DNA of 64,000 nucleotides, from positions 992,001 through 1,056,000 of the forward strand of contig NZ_CP058529.1 of assembly GCF_013401515.1 (NCBI RefSeq), given 5' to 3'. Shown piece after piece: positions 55,240 to 63,952 of this stretch. Both the position numbers and the translations under genes were made by a program. The DNA is from Halorarum halophilum. GTDB lineage: Archaea; Halobacteriota; Halobacteria; Halobacteriales; Haloferacaceae. The notes below the pieces were generated by a model. It saw only the letters and a program-made list of their open reading frames with translations, had not been told where the DNA came from and ran no database searches. Each line of letters begins with the position of its first letter. Position 1 is the first letter of the stretch.

Positions 55240-55974
55240 CTACGCTTCGGCGCCGAGCAGCTCGTCGATGTCCTTGTGGCGCGTGATGTCGACCCCCTCC
55301 TCGGTGACGACGGCGACGTTGATGCCGTTACCGGAGGCCAGGTCGCGCTCCACGGCGGACTTGATAGCGCGTGCGGCGACGGTCTTCGCGTCCCCGACCG
55401 TGAGGTCCTCGTCGTACTCCTGTTCGAGCACGCCGAGCGCGTACTGGGAACCGGAGCCGGTGACGGTGTACTCCTCCTCGGTCATGCCGCCGGCCGGGTC
55501 GATGGAGAAGACGTGCGGACCCTCCTCGTCGACGCCGCCGAGGATTGGCTGGACGATGTAGAAGGCGCCCGAGCGGAGCAGGTTGCCCGTCAGGGTCGAG
55601 AGCGCGCGCATGCTCATCTCCTTGCCGCGGCGGGCCTCGTAGAGGTTCGTCTCGGCCTTCAGCGTCTGGATGAGGTTCTGGGCGGCCGAGACCGACCCCG
55701 CGATGGTGAGCGCGCCGCGCGGGTGGATCTGCTCGACCTTCTGGACGTCCTTCGAGGAGACCATGCGGCCGAGGGAGGCGCGCATGTCGGTCGCCAGCAC
55801 GACGCCGTCGTCGGTCTTGAGGCCGACGGTCGTCGTCCCGGTCTTCATCCCCTCGCCCTTCTCGGCCGACTGGGCGCGCTGGTCGGCGTTGGGGAACTCC
55901 CCGAGTTCCGGACCGAAGACGGTCTCGTCGCCACGACGCGGGTTGAGATCACCGAGGTCGTCGGTTGGTCGCAT
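55240..55974 (-). CDS. psmB: 20S proteasome beta subunit
   Basis: 244 residues from MRPTDDLGDLNPRRGDETVF. A 46-residue propeptide precedes the cleavage site MKTG|TTTVGLKTDD, leaving Thr47 as the catalytic N-terminal nucleophile. The conserved LATDMRASLGRMVSSKDVQKVEQIH, LTIAGSVSAAQNLIQ and TVTGSGSQYALGVLEQEY follow, and Lys/Asp/Ser of the active site are in place. A TATA (ACTTTATC on this strand, 56000-56007) lies 29 nt before the ATG. The two PAC2 genes elsewhere in the window are potential helpers. Confidence 0.96.
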   Translation of the reverse strand: MRPTDDLGDLNPRRGDETVFGPELGEFPNADQRAQSAEKGEGMKTGTTTVGLKTDDGVVLATDMRASLGRMVSSKDVQKVEQIHPRGALTIAGSVSAAQNLIQTLKAETNLYEARRGKEMSMRALSTLTGNLLRSGAFYIVQPILGGVDEEGPHVFSIDPAGGMTEEEYTVTGSGSQYALGVLEQEYDEDLTVGDAKTVAARAIKSAVERDLASGNGINVAVVTEEGVDITRHKDIDELLGAEA

Positions 55975-55999
55975 TACCACGCGGTATGTCCGGGCCGCT

Positions 56000-56007
56000 G
56001 ATAAAGT
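56000..56007 (-). promoter_or_regulatory. psmB TATA box
   Basis: ACTTTATC on the minus strand is centred 29 nt before the psmB ATG. Confidence 0.65.
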
Positions 56008-56189
56008 CATTCCTTCCCGAAGGCGGGCCGTGCGGTCGAAACGGCCCCCGGAGAGAGCGAGACGGGTCCGCTGCTGGAGGGAAAACACGTAGCAGCCCGC
56101 GCCCGGAAGTGAGTGGGGCTACTCGGTTGCGGAGCTACCGACGGCGTACCTCCGAACGGAAAGTAAGTCTTCTCGGAGGGGCGGTCGAT

Positions 56190-56375
56190 CTACTCTTCGT
56201 CCTCGCGCTGTGCGGCGTAGGCGTGCGAGATGCGCGTCAGCACGTTGTCGAAGCCGAGGCGGACCCCGACGCGGCGCGTAGCGAGGACGAGCGGGAACAG
56301 GAGGATCCCGGTGAGGACGGTGAACTGGTGCAGGGTGAACAGCCCAGCGCGGCGGACAGAATCGGTCGCGGTCAT
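56190..56375 (-). CDS. Small haloarchaeal single-span protein
   Basis: 61 residues from MTATDSVRRAGLFTLHQFTV; the frame extends six codons upstream, but the TATA (TTATATATAC, 56401-56410 on this strand, ~30 nt before the ATG) supports this start. One hydrophobic span (FTVLTGILLFPLVLAT) is followed by a basic patch RRVGVRLGFD and a polar tail ending AAQREDEE. A conserved haloarchaeal membrane protein without known role. Confidence 0.75.
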   Translation of the reverse strand: MTATDSVRRAGLFTLHQFTVLTGILLFPLVLATRRVGVRLGFDNVLTRISHAYAAQREDEE

Positions 56376-56400
56376 TGCGTGCTCGGTTGGCAACCCGGCC

Positions 56401-56410
56401 GTATATATAA
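56401..56410 (-). promoter_or_regulatory. TATA box of the small membrane gene
   Basis: TTATATATAC on the minus strand is a strong archaeal TATA element ~30 nt before the ATG at 56375. Confidence 0.7.
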
Positions 56411-56663
56411 CTCTTGTGTCCCGAGTATCCGTTCTGAGGCTCCGCCGTCCTGCGGTTTTCGGAAATCGCCCTACGAGCGGCCGGTCGGCCGATACCGGGT
56501 CGCGAGAACCGGTGCTTTCCTGACGCCAACGCGCGTTATCGCCGTAACTTATGGGGAAGGCTCGGGTGGGGTGCGCGTTCCCACGTCAGGCGGACGAGCG
56601 GGTCTCGCCGCGGTGTGCGGGGCGAACCACAAGAGTCGAAACCCCGCCGACCCTCTTCCCCGT

Positions 56664-57029
56664 ATGAGCAACTACCTCGTCGCGCTCGAAGCGGCATGGT
56701 TGGTACGTGACGTCGAGGACATCGACGACGCCATCGGCGTCGCGGTCAGCGAGGCGGGGAAGCGGCTGAACCAGCAGGACAAGGAGTACGTCGAGGTCGA
56801 CGTCGGGGCGACGGGCTGTCCCGCCTGCGGCGAGCCGTTCGACTCCGCGTTCATCGCCGCCAACACGGCGCTGGTCGGACTCCTCCTCGAGATCAACATC
56901 TTCAACGCCGACAGCGAGGAGCACGCCAGCCGCATCGCCAAGAGCGAGGTCGGCGGCGCGCTCCGGGACGTCCCCCTCGACGTCATCGAGGTCATCGAGA
57001 CCGAGGAGGACGACGACACGGACCGCTGA
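56664..57029 (+). CDS. DUF555/UPF0212 family protein
   Basis: 121 residues from MSNYLVALEAAWLVRDVEDI. Family layout: VAVSEAGKRLNQQDKEYVEVDVG, a CPACGEPF cysteine pair (residues ~52-57) that could bind zinc, and FIAANTALVGLLLEINIFNADSEEHASRIA. It ends in an acidic tail. A conserved archaeal family of unknown function; length is normal. Confidence 0.9.
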   Translation: MSNYLVALEAAWLVRDVEDIDDAIGVAVSEAGKRLNQQDKEYVEVDVGATGCPACGEPFDSAFIAANTALVGLLLEINIFNADSEEHASRIAKSEVGGALRDVPLDVIEVIETEEDDDTDR

Positions 57030-57184
57030 GGCGACGGAGGGGAAACCGCCGCGGCCGCCGAGCCGATGCTATCGCGGCTACAGCCGACGAAAACCCCGCG
57101 GACCGGGGGCGTTGGCCGGGCGAACCCGAGGCCGTTAATCGGGGAGAGGAGGACGACGGCTGGTCCGCGCGATGGACCGAACGA

Positions 57185-57194
57185 TTTTTAATTA
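57185..57194 (+). promoter_or_regulatory. TATA box of the XRE-CBS gene
   Basis: TTTTTAATTA is centred 25 nt before the ATG at 57215, fitting a leaderless start. Confidence 0.65.
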
Positions 57195-57214
57195 CCCCGG
57201 GTTATTCGACCGAT

Positions 57215-57754
57215 ATGGACCTCCCGACGCCACAGGACCTGCGCGAACGGCGCACGTCCCTCGATCTCACCCAGGCCGCGCTGGCCGAGCGCGCCGGGGT
57301 CTCCCAGCCGCTCATCGCCCGCATCGAGGGCGGCGACGTCGACCCGCGCCTCTCCACCCTCCGGGGGATCGTCGAGGCGCTGGAGGAGGTGGAGGGCGAC
57401 GTCGTCCGCGCGCGGGACCTGATGCACGAGGAGATCATCAGCGTCGCTCCCGACGACAGCGTCCGCGAGGCGGTCGCGGAGATGGACGCCGAGGCGTACT
57501 CCCAGCTCCCGGTGCTCCAGGGCGGCATCCCGGTGGGCTCGATCTCACAGTCCGACGTCATCCACGCCGGCGAGGACGCCGGGGACCTCCCCGTGAGCGA
57601 GGTGATGTCGGAGTCGTTCCCGACCGTCGGCCCCGACGCGACGGTGGACGAGATCCGGAACCTGCTTGACCACTACAAGGCCGTGATGGTCACCGACGGC
57701 GGCGAGGCGGTCGGCATCATCACCGAGGCCGACCTCGCGGCGCAGTTGTCCTGA
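57215..57754 (+). CDS. XRE-type HTH regulator with two CBS domains
   Basis: 179 residues. An XRE helix-turn-helix occupies residues ~5-58 (LRERRTSLDLTQAALAERAGVSQPLIARIE). Two CBS repeats follow: LMHEEIISVAPDDSVREAVAEM...SQLPVLQGGIPVGSISQSDVI and VMSESFPTVGPDATVDEIRNLL...KAVMVTDGGEAVGIITEADLA. CBS pairs usually bind adenine nucleotides, so this looks like an energy-sensing transcription factor. Target genes unknown. Confidence 0.9.
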   Translation: MDLPTPQDLRERRTSLDLTQAALAERAGVSQPLIARIEGGDVDPRLSTLRGIVEALEEVEGDVVRARDLMHEEIISVAPDDSVREAVAEMDAEAYSQLPVLQGGIPVGSISQSDVIHAGEDAGDLPVSEVMSESFPTVGPDATVDEIRNLLDHYKAVMVTDGGEAVGIITEADLAAQLS

Positions 57755-57902
57755 CCCCGGCACCAAGAGCCCGACGCGCGGACGATCAGCCCTCCCCCCT
57801 TCCCTATTTCCGGTCGTCCTTCGTCACGGAACCGGCAAGCGAGCGGGCCCTCCCGGCGACGTCCTGCAGACGAACTAAATGGTCGAGCGACCGTTCAGGC
57901 GT

Positions 57903-58739
57903 ATGGACGTTCTCGTAACCGGCGCGCACGGCGTCGTCGGCACGGCCATCACGGACTACCTCGGCGACGACGACCGGTACGACTTCACGCTCCTCGACGT
58001 CGAGGAGGGGGACGGTCCCGGCGAGACCGTCGTCGCGGACGTTCTCGAGTACGAGGAGCTCCGCCCCCATTTCGATGATCAGGACGCGGTGGTCCACCTG
58101 GCGCGGATCCCGGGGCTGGACGGCCCGGACTCCCGGGCGGTCGGCTGGTCGGACCCGCTCGCCGGCGAACTCGAGGCGATCACCAACGTGTACGAAGCGG
58201 CGATCGACGCGGACCTCGACTCGGTCGTCTACGCATCGTCGAACCACGCGGTCGGGATGGTCGAGGTGCGGAACGAACCCGAGGTCTACCACGACACCGG
58301 AATCAGGATCGGCCACGAGGAGCCCCACCGTCCCGACTCGCTCTACGGCGTCACGAAGACGTACGGGGAGGACCTCGGCCGTCTCGCCGCGGAGGCCCAC
58401 GGAATCCAGTGCTACGGGCTGCGCATCGGCGCCGTCCGGTCCCCGGAGTACGACCACCCGTACGGCGACGCCGAGCGGGGCGTCGACGACGGCAAGTGGG
58501 AACGGGGGAGCGACGAGTACGAGGAGCAGGTCGCCCGCATGAAGGGGCTCTGGCAGTCGCGACGGGATCTGGCGCACCTCGTCGATTGCTGTCTGCAGGA
58601 CGACTCGGTCGAGTGGGACCACTTCTACGGCGTGAGCGCGAACGACCGGCGGTGGCTCGACGACCTCGACCGCTCCCGGACGGTCATCGGGTACGACCCG
58701 CGGGACAACGGCGAGGAGTGGGACGGGCCACCGGAGTAA
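57903..58739 (+). CDS. NAD-dependent sugar dehydrogenase (Azf/uronate dehydrogenase-like extended SDR)
   Basis: 278 residues from MDVLVTGAHGVVGTAITDYL. Rossmann motif GAHGVVG, the characteristic VVYASSNHAVGMVEV and YGVTKTYGEDLGRL (Tyr/Lys), then CYGLRIGAVRSPEY and FYGVSANDRRWLDDLDRSRTVIGYDP. This pattern is shared with haloarchaeal Azf (NAD-dependent glucose-6-phosphate dehydrogenase) and uronate dehydrogenases. Azf is plausible but paralogues exist, so the substrate is left open. A dehydrogenase gene follows 45 nt later. Confidence 0.8.
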   Translation: MDVLVTGAHGVVGTAITDYLGDDDRYDFTLLDVEEGDGPGETVVADVLEYEELRPHFDDQDAVVHLARIPGLDGPDSRAVGWSDPLAGELEAITNVYEAAIDADLDSVVYASSNHAVGMVEVRNEPEVYHDTGIRIGHEEPHRPDSLYGVTKTYGEDLGRLAAEAHGIQCYGLRIGAVRSPEYDHPYGDAERGVDDGKWERGSDEYEEQVARMKGLWQSRRDLAHLVDCCLQDDSVEWDHFYGVSANDRRWLDDLDRSRTVIGYDPRDNGEEWDGPPE

Positions 58740-58784
58740 GTGCGGCCGATACTGACTTCGGTCACAGGCCCCGTGAACTGACCG

Positions 58785-59798
58785 ATGCGCGCAGCAGCAT
58801 TCACCGACCTAATCGGCCCGGACGGGGTTAGCGTAATCGATCGACCGACACCCGAACCCGAGCCGGGAGAGGCGGTCGTCGACGTCGAGGCCTGCTCGAT
58901 CAACCGGCACGACCTCTGGATTCTCGAGGGCGACTCCGCGATGGTCGACGCCGCCGACCTGCCGTTCGTCACGGGTCTCGACGTCGCGGGCGTCGTCAGC
59001 GACGTGGGCGAGGGCGTCTCCGACGTCGCCCCCGGCGACAGGGTGCTCCTCTGTCCGAACGAGACGTGCGGCACCTGTCGCTTCTGTCGGGAGGGGCCCG
59101 AGAACCTGTGCGAGCAGTTCTCGCTGTACCACGGCGGGCTCGCGGAGGCGGCCCGCGTTCGGGCCGACCGGCTCGTCCCCCTCCCCGACGGCGTTCCGAC
59201 GACGGACGCGGCCGCGTTGCCGACGGCGTACGTGACCGCGTTCCGGATGCTCCAGCGGGCCGACGTCGGTCCGGGAGACCGCGTGTTCGTCCCCGGTGCG
59301 ACAGGGGGCGTCGGCGTGGCGGCAATCCAGCTCTGTGACGTCCTCGGGGCGCGGACGGTCGGCACCTCCTCGTCGGCGTCGAAGCTCGAGCGCGTCCGCG
59401 AACTCGGACTCGACCGCGGCATCCGGTCGACCGACACGGACGAGATCCGCGAGCGCGTCGAGGAGGAGGGAAAGGTCGACGCCGTCGTCAACCACCTCGG
59501 CGGCGAGTTCACCGGACTCGGCCAGTCGGTCCTCCGCCGCGGCGGCACGATGGTGATCTGCGGGCGGACGGCCGGCGGCGAGTCCACGATCAAGGTCGCC
59601 GACCTGTTCCTCCGACACAAGCGCGTCGTCGGCAGCACGATGGGAACGCAGAACGACCTTCGGCGGCTCGTCGACCTCGTCGCCGCGGGCGACCTGTCGC
59701 CCGTCGTGGACGAGACGTACCCCCTCGACGAGACGGGCGCCGCGTTCGAGGCGATGCAGGAGCGCGAGAGCGTCGGGAAGCTCGTGATCACGCCCTGA
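58785..59798 (+). CDS. Zinc-containing alcohol dehydrogenase/quinone oxidoreductase (MDR superfamily)
   Basis: 337 residues. The N-terminal GroES-like domain carries ACSINRHDLWILEG, the structural zinc lobe CPNETCGTCRFCREGPENLC (residues ~88-107), then the NAD(P) fold with VFVPGATGGVGVAAIQLCDVLGA. Ends VGKLVITP. Oxidises an alcohol or reduces a carbonyl; substrate unknown. It lies 45 nt after the Azf-like gene in the same direction, so the two may be one operon acting on sugars. Confidence 0.88.
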   Translation: MRAAAFTDLIGPDGVSVIDRPTPEPEPGEAVVDVEACSINRHDLWILEGDSAMVDAADLPFVTGLDVAGVVSDVGEGVSDVAPGDRVLLCPNETCGTCRFCREGPENLCEQFSLYHGGLAEAARVRADRLVPLPDGVPTTDAAALPTAYVTAFRMLQRADVGPGDRVFVPGATGGVGVAAIQLCDVLGARTVGTSSSASKLERVRELGLDRGIRSTDTDEIRERVEEEGKVDAVVNHLGGEFTGLGQSVLRRGGTMVICGRTAGGESTIKVADLFLRHKRVVGSTMGTQNDLRRLVDLVAAGDLSPVVDETYPLDETGAAFEAMQERESVGKLVITP

Positions 59799-59825
59799 AT
59801 CGACAAGTCTGAGCTCACTCCCTCG

Positions 59826-60851
59826 CTACAGTTCCATTCCGCGGATCGCCACGCCCTCGCCCTCCTCGACGCGTCCGATGACTCGTCCGTCGGTCTCCGA
59901 GGCCAGCCGCTCGGCGTCCTCCGGGTCCAGCGCAGCGACGAATCCGGTGCCCGTGTTGAAGGTCCGGTGCATCTCCTCGTCGCTCACGTTCCCGCGCTTC
60001 CGCACGAACTCGAAGACGGGCTGGATCGGCCACGGGTCGTCGACCACGTAGCGGAACTCCCCGAGCCGGTCGAGGTTCGTCCAGCCGCCGCCCGTGATAT
60101 GCGCCGCGGCGCGGACGCCGCGCTCGCGCATCGGGTCGAGCAGGCCGGTGTAGAGCCGCGTCGGCTCCAGCAGCGCCTCGCCGAGCGTGTCGTACCCCTC
60201 GAACGGACACGGGTCCGCGTAGTCGCCGTCGCGCGTGACTGCCTCCCGGGCGAGCGTGAGCCCGTTCGAGTGGATGCCCGAGGACGCCCAGCCGACGAGC
60301 GCGTTGCCAGGTTCCGCCTCGCCCTCGAACACCGCGTCCTTCCGCGCCAGGCCCGCGCACGTACCCGCGAGGTCGAGCCCCTTCACGACCTCCGGCATCA
60401 CCGCCGTCTCGCCGCCGACCAGCGCGACGTCGGCCTCCTCGGCGCCGGCTCGCAGCCCCTCGCCGACCTGCTCGGCGAACGTCTCGTCGGGTTCGTCCAC
60501 CGCGAGGTAGTCGACGAACGCGACGGGCCTGACGCCCGCGGCGACGAGGTCGTTCGCGTTCATGGCGATGCAGTCGATGCCGACCGTCGAGTAGTCCTCG
60601 AGCGCCTCGGCCACGAGCAACTTCGTCCCGACGCCGTCGGTCGCGAGCGCGAGGTAGCGGTCGCCGATGTCGAGCATGCCGGCGTAGTCGCTCCCGCTCG
60701 CCCCCTCGCCGCCGGCACCCGCCGCGCCGACGAGCGCCGCGGTGGCGGCCTCGCTCGCGTCGATGTCCACGCCGGCGTCGGCGTAGGTGAGCTCCTCGGC
60801 GTCGGTGTCGGTGGCGTCCCCGGCGTCCCCGGTCGCGCCGTCGTCTCCCAT
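59826..60851 (-). CDS. purM: Phosphoribosylformylglycinamidine cyclo-ligase (AIR synthetase)
   Basis: 341 residues. An acidic N-terminal leader (~20 residues) precedes LTYADAGVDIDASEAATAAL, ATDGVGTKLLVAEALEDYSTVGIDCIAMNANDLVAAG, VALVGGETAVMPEVVKGLDLAGT, GWASSGIHSNGLTLAR, HITGGGWTNLDRLGEF and the C-terminal NTGTGFVAALD. ATP-dependent ring closure of FGAM to AIR in purine synthesis. It converges on the MDR gene with 27 nt between stops. Confidence 0.95.
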   Translation of the reverse strand: MGDDGATGDAGDATDTDAEELTYADAGVDIDASEAATAALVGAAGAGGEGASGSDYAGMLDIGDRYLALATDGVGTKLLVAEALEDYSTVGIDCIAMNANDLVAAGVRPVAFVDYLAVDEPDETFAEQVGEGLRAGAEEADVALVGGETAVMPEVVKGLDLAGTCAGLARKDAVFEGEAEPGNALVGWASSGIHSNGLTLAREAVTRDGDYADPCPFEGYDTLGEALLEPTRLYTGLLDPMRERGVRAAAHITGGGWTNLDRLGEFRYVVDDPWPIQPVFEFVRKRGNVSDEEMHRTFNTGTGFVAALDPEDAERLASETDGRVIGRVEEGEGVAIRGMEL

Positions 60852-60974
60852 GCTCGCGGGGGCGACGGGACGGGGGAAAAGCCCTCCGACCCCGCCGCGT
60901 GACGTGGACGCTCGACGGCCGGGGTGGGTGGAGGAAAGTCGGACGCGGCGAGCCTGCGCCGGAAGCCGCGACCG

Positions 60975-62555
60975 TCAGCCGTCCAGCACGACCTCGACGA
61001 GCGATAGCTCGTCGGAGTCGACGGCATCGAGCGCCTCGCCGAACTCCGCGAGCGACTCCACCCGACGGGCCGGGACGCCGAAGCTCTCCGCGAAGGCGAC
61101 GAGGTCGGGGTTGGTGAACCGGGTGCCGAACGACTCGCCGCGGTGCTCCTCCTGGTGCTCCGTGATGACGCCGTACTCGTCGTCGCGGTAGACGACGACC
61201 GTGAACGAGCAGCCAAGACGGGTCGCCGTCTCCAGTTCGGCGGCGTTCATCAGGAACCCGCCGTCGCCCGTCGCCACCACGACGTCGTCCTCCAGCGCGA
61301 GGTCCGCCGCCAGCCCGCCCGGGACGCCGATTCCCATGCTCGCGAGGCCGTTCGAGATGACGCAGCGGCCGGGTTCGTACGTCGGGAAGTCGCGCGCGAT
61401 GGCGAGCTTGTGGCTCCCGACGTCCGAGATCAGCACGTCCGCGTCCGCCATCGCCTCCCGGAGGAGCGGGAGCGTGTTGCTCACCGTGACCGGGTCGTCC
61501 GGACGGGGGGTTCGCGTCGCGTGCTCGTACACGCGCTCGTGAGCGTCGGCACACCAGACGTCCCACTCGCCGTCGACCGCGTCCGCGAGGCGTTCGAGCC
61601 CCGCCGAGGGGTCGGAGACGACCTCGACGTCCGGGGTGTAGTGGGCGTACACCTCCGCCGGTTCGACGTCGAGGTGGACGACGCGCTTGTCGCGGTCCGG
61701 GTTCCAGCCGGCAGGGTCGTGCTCGGCGATGTCGTAGCCGATCGCGAGCACGCAGTCGGCGCGTTCGACCGCACGCGCCGCCTCGTCGTCCGGCCCCGAG
61801 TCGAGCGTCATCAGCGACCGCTCGTCGCGGTCCGACAGCGCCCCTTTCCCCATGTAGGTTCCCACGACGGGCATCCCCGTCTCGTCGACGAACGACCGGA
61901 GCGCGGCCGCCGCGTCCGTTCGGACTGCGCCGTTGCCGGCGAGTACGAGCGGGCGCTCGGCGGACTCGATCGTCTCCACGGCCGCGGCGAGCGCCTCGTC
62001 GTCGGGCGCGGGTCGTGCGACCGGTCCGTAGTCGGGCAACGGCTCGCCCTCGACCTCCTCGGCCGCCACGTCCTCGGGCACCTCGACGTGGGTCGCGCCG
62101 GGCTTCTCGTGCTGGGCCACCTTGAACGCCTTCCTGACCGTCTCGGCCGTCGCCTCGGCGTCCGAGAGCTGGGCGTTCCACTTCACGAGCGGCCCGAACG
62201 CGTGGACGACGTCGAGCTTCTGGTGGCTCTCCTTGTGGAGCCGTTCGCGCCCGCCCTGCCCGGTGACGGCGACGAGCGGCGCCTTGTCGAGCTGGGCGTC
62301 GGCGACGCCGGTGATGAGGTTCGTCGCGCCCGGGCCGAGCGTGGCGAGACAGACGCCGGCCTCGCCGGTCAGCCGACCGTGGACGTTCGCCATGAACGCG
62401 GCGCCCTGCTCGTGGCGGACCGGGACGAACGTCACGGATGAGTCCCGCAGCGCGAACAGCAGGTCCTCCAGTTCCTCGCCGGGGACCCCGAACACGTTCT
62501 CGACGCCCTCCGACTCCAGACAGCTCACGAGGAGCTCCGCGACGGTCCCGGTCAT
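60975..62555 (-). CDS. Thiamine diphosphate-dependent enzyme (acetolactate synthase-like large subunit)
   Basis: 526 residues from MTGTVAELLVSCLESEGVEN. The catalytic Glu lies in VRHEQGAAFMANVHGRLTGE, then LGPGATNLITGVADAQLDKAPLVAVTGQ. The middle domain follows, and the ThDP motif is GDGGFLMNAAELETATRLGC...VYRDDEYG, where the usual WNDD reads YRDD. Family members make acetolactate or decarboxylate 2-oxo acids. The ATG lies inside the end of the aldehyde dehydrogenase gene (4-nt overlap ATGA), so the two are translationally coupled; a 2-oxo acid to aldehyde to acid route is likely, but the substrate is unknown. Confidence 0.85.
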   Translation of the reverse strand: MTGTVAELLVSCLESEGVENVFGVPGEELEDLLFALRDSSVTFVPVRHEQGAAFMANVHGRLTGEAGVCLATLGPGATNLITGVADAQLDKAPLVAVTGQGGRERLHKESHQKLDVVHAFGPLVKWNAQLSDAEATAETVRKAFKVAQHEKPGATHVEVPEDVAAEEVEGEPLPDYGPVARPAPDDEALAAAVETIESAERPLVLAGNGAVRTDAAAALRSFVDETGMPVVGTYMGKGALSDRDERSLMTLDSGPDDEAARAVERADCVLAIGYDIAEHDPAGWNPDRDKRVVHLDVEPAEVYAHYTPDVEVVSDPSAGLERLADAVDGEWDVWCADAHERVYEHATRTPRPDDPVTVSNTLPLLREAMADADVLISDVGSHKLAIARDFPTYEPGRCVISNGLASMGIGVPGGLAADLALEDDVVVATGDGGFLMNAAELETATRLGCSFTVVVYRDDEYGVITEHQEEHRGESFGTRFTNPDLVAFAESFGVPARRVESLAEFGEALDAVDSDELSLVEVVLDG

Positions 62556-63952
62556 TCCTGGACGGAGCCGAGGTCCGAGCTCCCCTCCCCGTGCTGGACC
62601 CAGACGGTCTTCCGGTTCACGAACTCCCTGATGCCGTGCTCGGAGAGCTCGCGTCCGTACCCGGAGTTCTTCACGCCGCCGAACGGGAGCCGCGGGTCCG
62701 ACTTCACGAGCTCGTTGACGAAACAACAGCCCGCCTCGAACTCGCGGGCGACGCGCTCGCCACGTTCGAGGTTCTCGGTCCAGACGCTCGCCCCCAGTCC
62801 GAAGTCGGTGTCGTTCGCGAGTTCGATCGCCTCCGCCTCGTCCTCGACGCGGAACACCGCTGCGACCGGCCCGAACGTCTCCTCGGTGGCCGCCGCCGCG
62901 TCGCGCGGGACGTCGATCAGCACCGTCGGCGGGTAGAACGGGCCCTCCAGGTCGAGGGGTTCGCCGCCGGTCGCGACCTCGGCGCCGGCGTCGACCGAGC
63001 GCTCGACCTGGTCGTGCAGGTCCTCCATGAGCCCCTGCCTCGCCTGCGGGCCGACGTCGGTGTCCTCGTCGGCCGGGTCGCCGACCGACAGGTCGTCCAT
63101 CCGGTCGACGAAGCCGTCGACGAACTCGTCGTAGGCGTCGTCGTGGACGATGAACCGCTTCGCCGCGATGCACGACTGGCCGTTGTTCTGGGTCCGCGCC
63201 TGGACCGCCTTCTCCAGGGTGTGCTCCATCGGCGCGTCGTCGAGGACGACGAACGGGTCGCTCCCGCCGAGTTCGAGCACGGTCTTCTTCAGTTCGCCCC
63301 CCGCCTGCCCCGCGACGGCGCGACCGGCGCCCTCGCTCCCGGTGAGCGTGACCCCGCGGAGGCGGTCGTCGGCGATCACGTCCTCGACCGTGTCCGACCC
63401 GACGAGCAGGCTCTGGAAGGTGTCCTCCGGGAAGCCCGCGTCGCGGAACACCTCCTCGATCGCGAGCGCGCAGCCCGGGACGTTCGAGGCGTGTTTCAGC
63501 AGGCCGACGTTGCCGGCGGCGAGGTTCGGCGCGGCGAAGCGGAACACCTGCCAGAACGGGAAGTTCCACGGCATGATGGCGAGCACCGGCCCGATGGGCT
63601 CGTAAGAGACGAGCGTGTGGGCGGCCGCGTCGCTGCCGATGACCTCGTCCGAGAGCTGTTCCTCCGCACGTTCGGCGTAGTAGTCGCAGACCCACGCGCA
63701 TTTCTCGACCTCGGAGCGCGCCTGCGCCACTGGTTTGCCCATCTCGCGCACCATGAGGTCGGCGTACTCGTCGACCCGGTCGCGGAGGACGTCGGCCGCG
63801 TCGGCGAGCAGCGTTCGTCGGTGCTGGATGGGGGTTTCCGACCACGAGCCGAACGCGTCGGTCGCCGCCTCGAGCGCTGCGTCCACGTCGGCGCCGGTCG
63901 GCTCCTCGTAGGTTTCGAGCGTCTCGCCAGTCGCGGGGTTCACACTCTCCAT
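62552..63952 (-). CDS. gabD: NAD(P)-dependent aldehyde dehydrogenase (succinate-semialdehyde dehydrogenase-like)
   Basis: 466 residues from MESVNPATGETLETYEEPTG; the frame extends nine codons further, which look non-conserved. Motifs: VLAIMPWNFPFWQVFRFAAPNLAAGN (cofactor site), VTLTGSEGAGRAVAGQAG, LELGGSDPFVVLDDA (general base Glu), QNNGQSCIAAKRFIV (nucleophilic Cys), EETFGPVAAVFR and LPFGGVKNSGYGRELSEHGIREF. This is the GabD-type branch of ALDH; succinate semialdehyde is the usual substrate, but not certain. It overlaps the next gene by 4 nt. Confidence 0.88.
   Translation of the reverse strand: MESVNPATGETLETYEEPTGADVDAALEAATDAFGSWSETPIQHRRTLLADAADVLRDRVDEYADLMVREMGKPVAQARSEVEKCAWVCDYYAERAEEQLSDEVIGSDAAAHTLVSYEPIGPVLAIMPWNFPFWQVFRFAAPNLAAGNVGLLKHASNVPGCALAIEEVFRDAGFPEDTFQSLLVGSDTVEDVIADDRLRGVTLTGSEGAGRAVAGQAGGELKKTVLELGGSDPFVVLDDAPMEHTLEKAVQARTQNNGQSCIAAKRFIVHDDAYDEFVDGFVDRMDDLSVGDPADEDTDVGPQARQGLMEDLHDQVERSVDAGAEVATGGEPLDLEGPFYPPTVLIDVPRDAAAATEETFGPVAAVFRVEDEAEAIELANDTDFGLGASVWTENLERGERVAREFEAGCCFVNELVKSDPRLPFGGVKNSGYGRELSEHGIREFVNRKTVWVQHGEGSSDLGSVQE

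Noticed and set aside
57030-57180. Possible tRNA or small RNA in the GC-rich gap before the XRE-CBS gene
   Set aside because: No T-loop GGTTCRANYCC or acceptor stem could be found.
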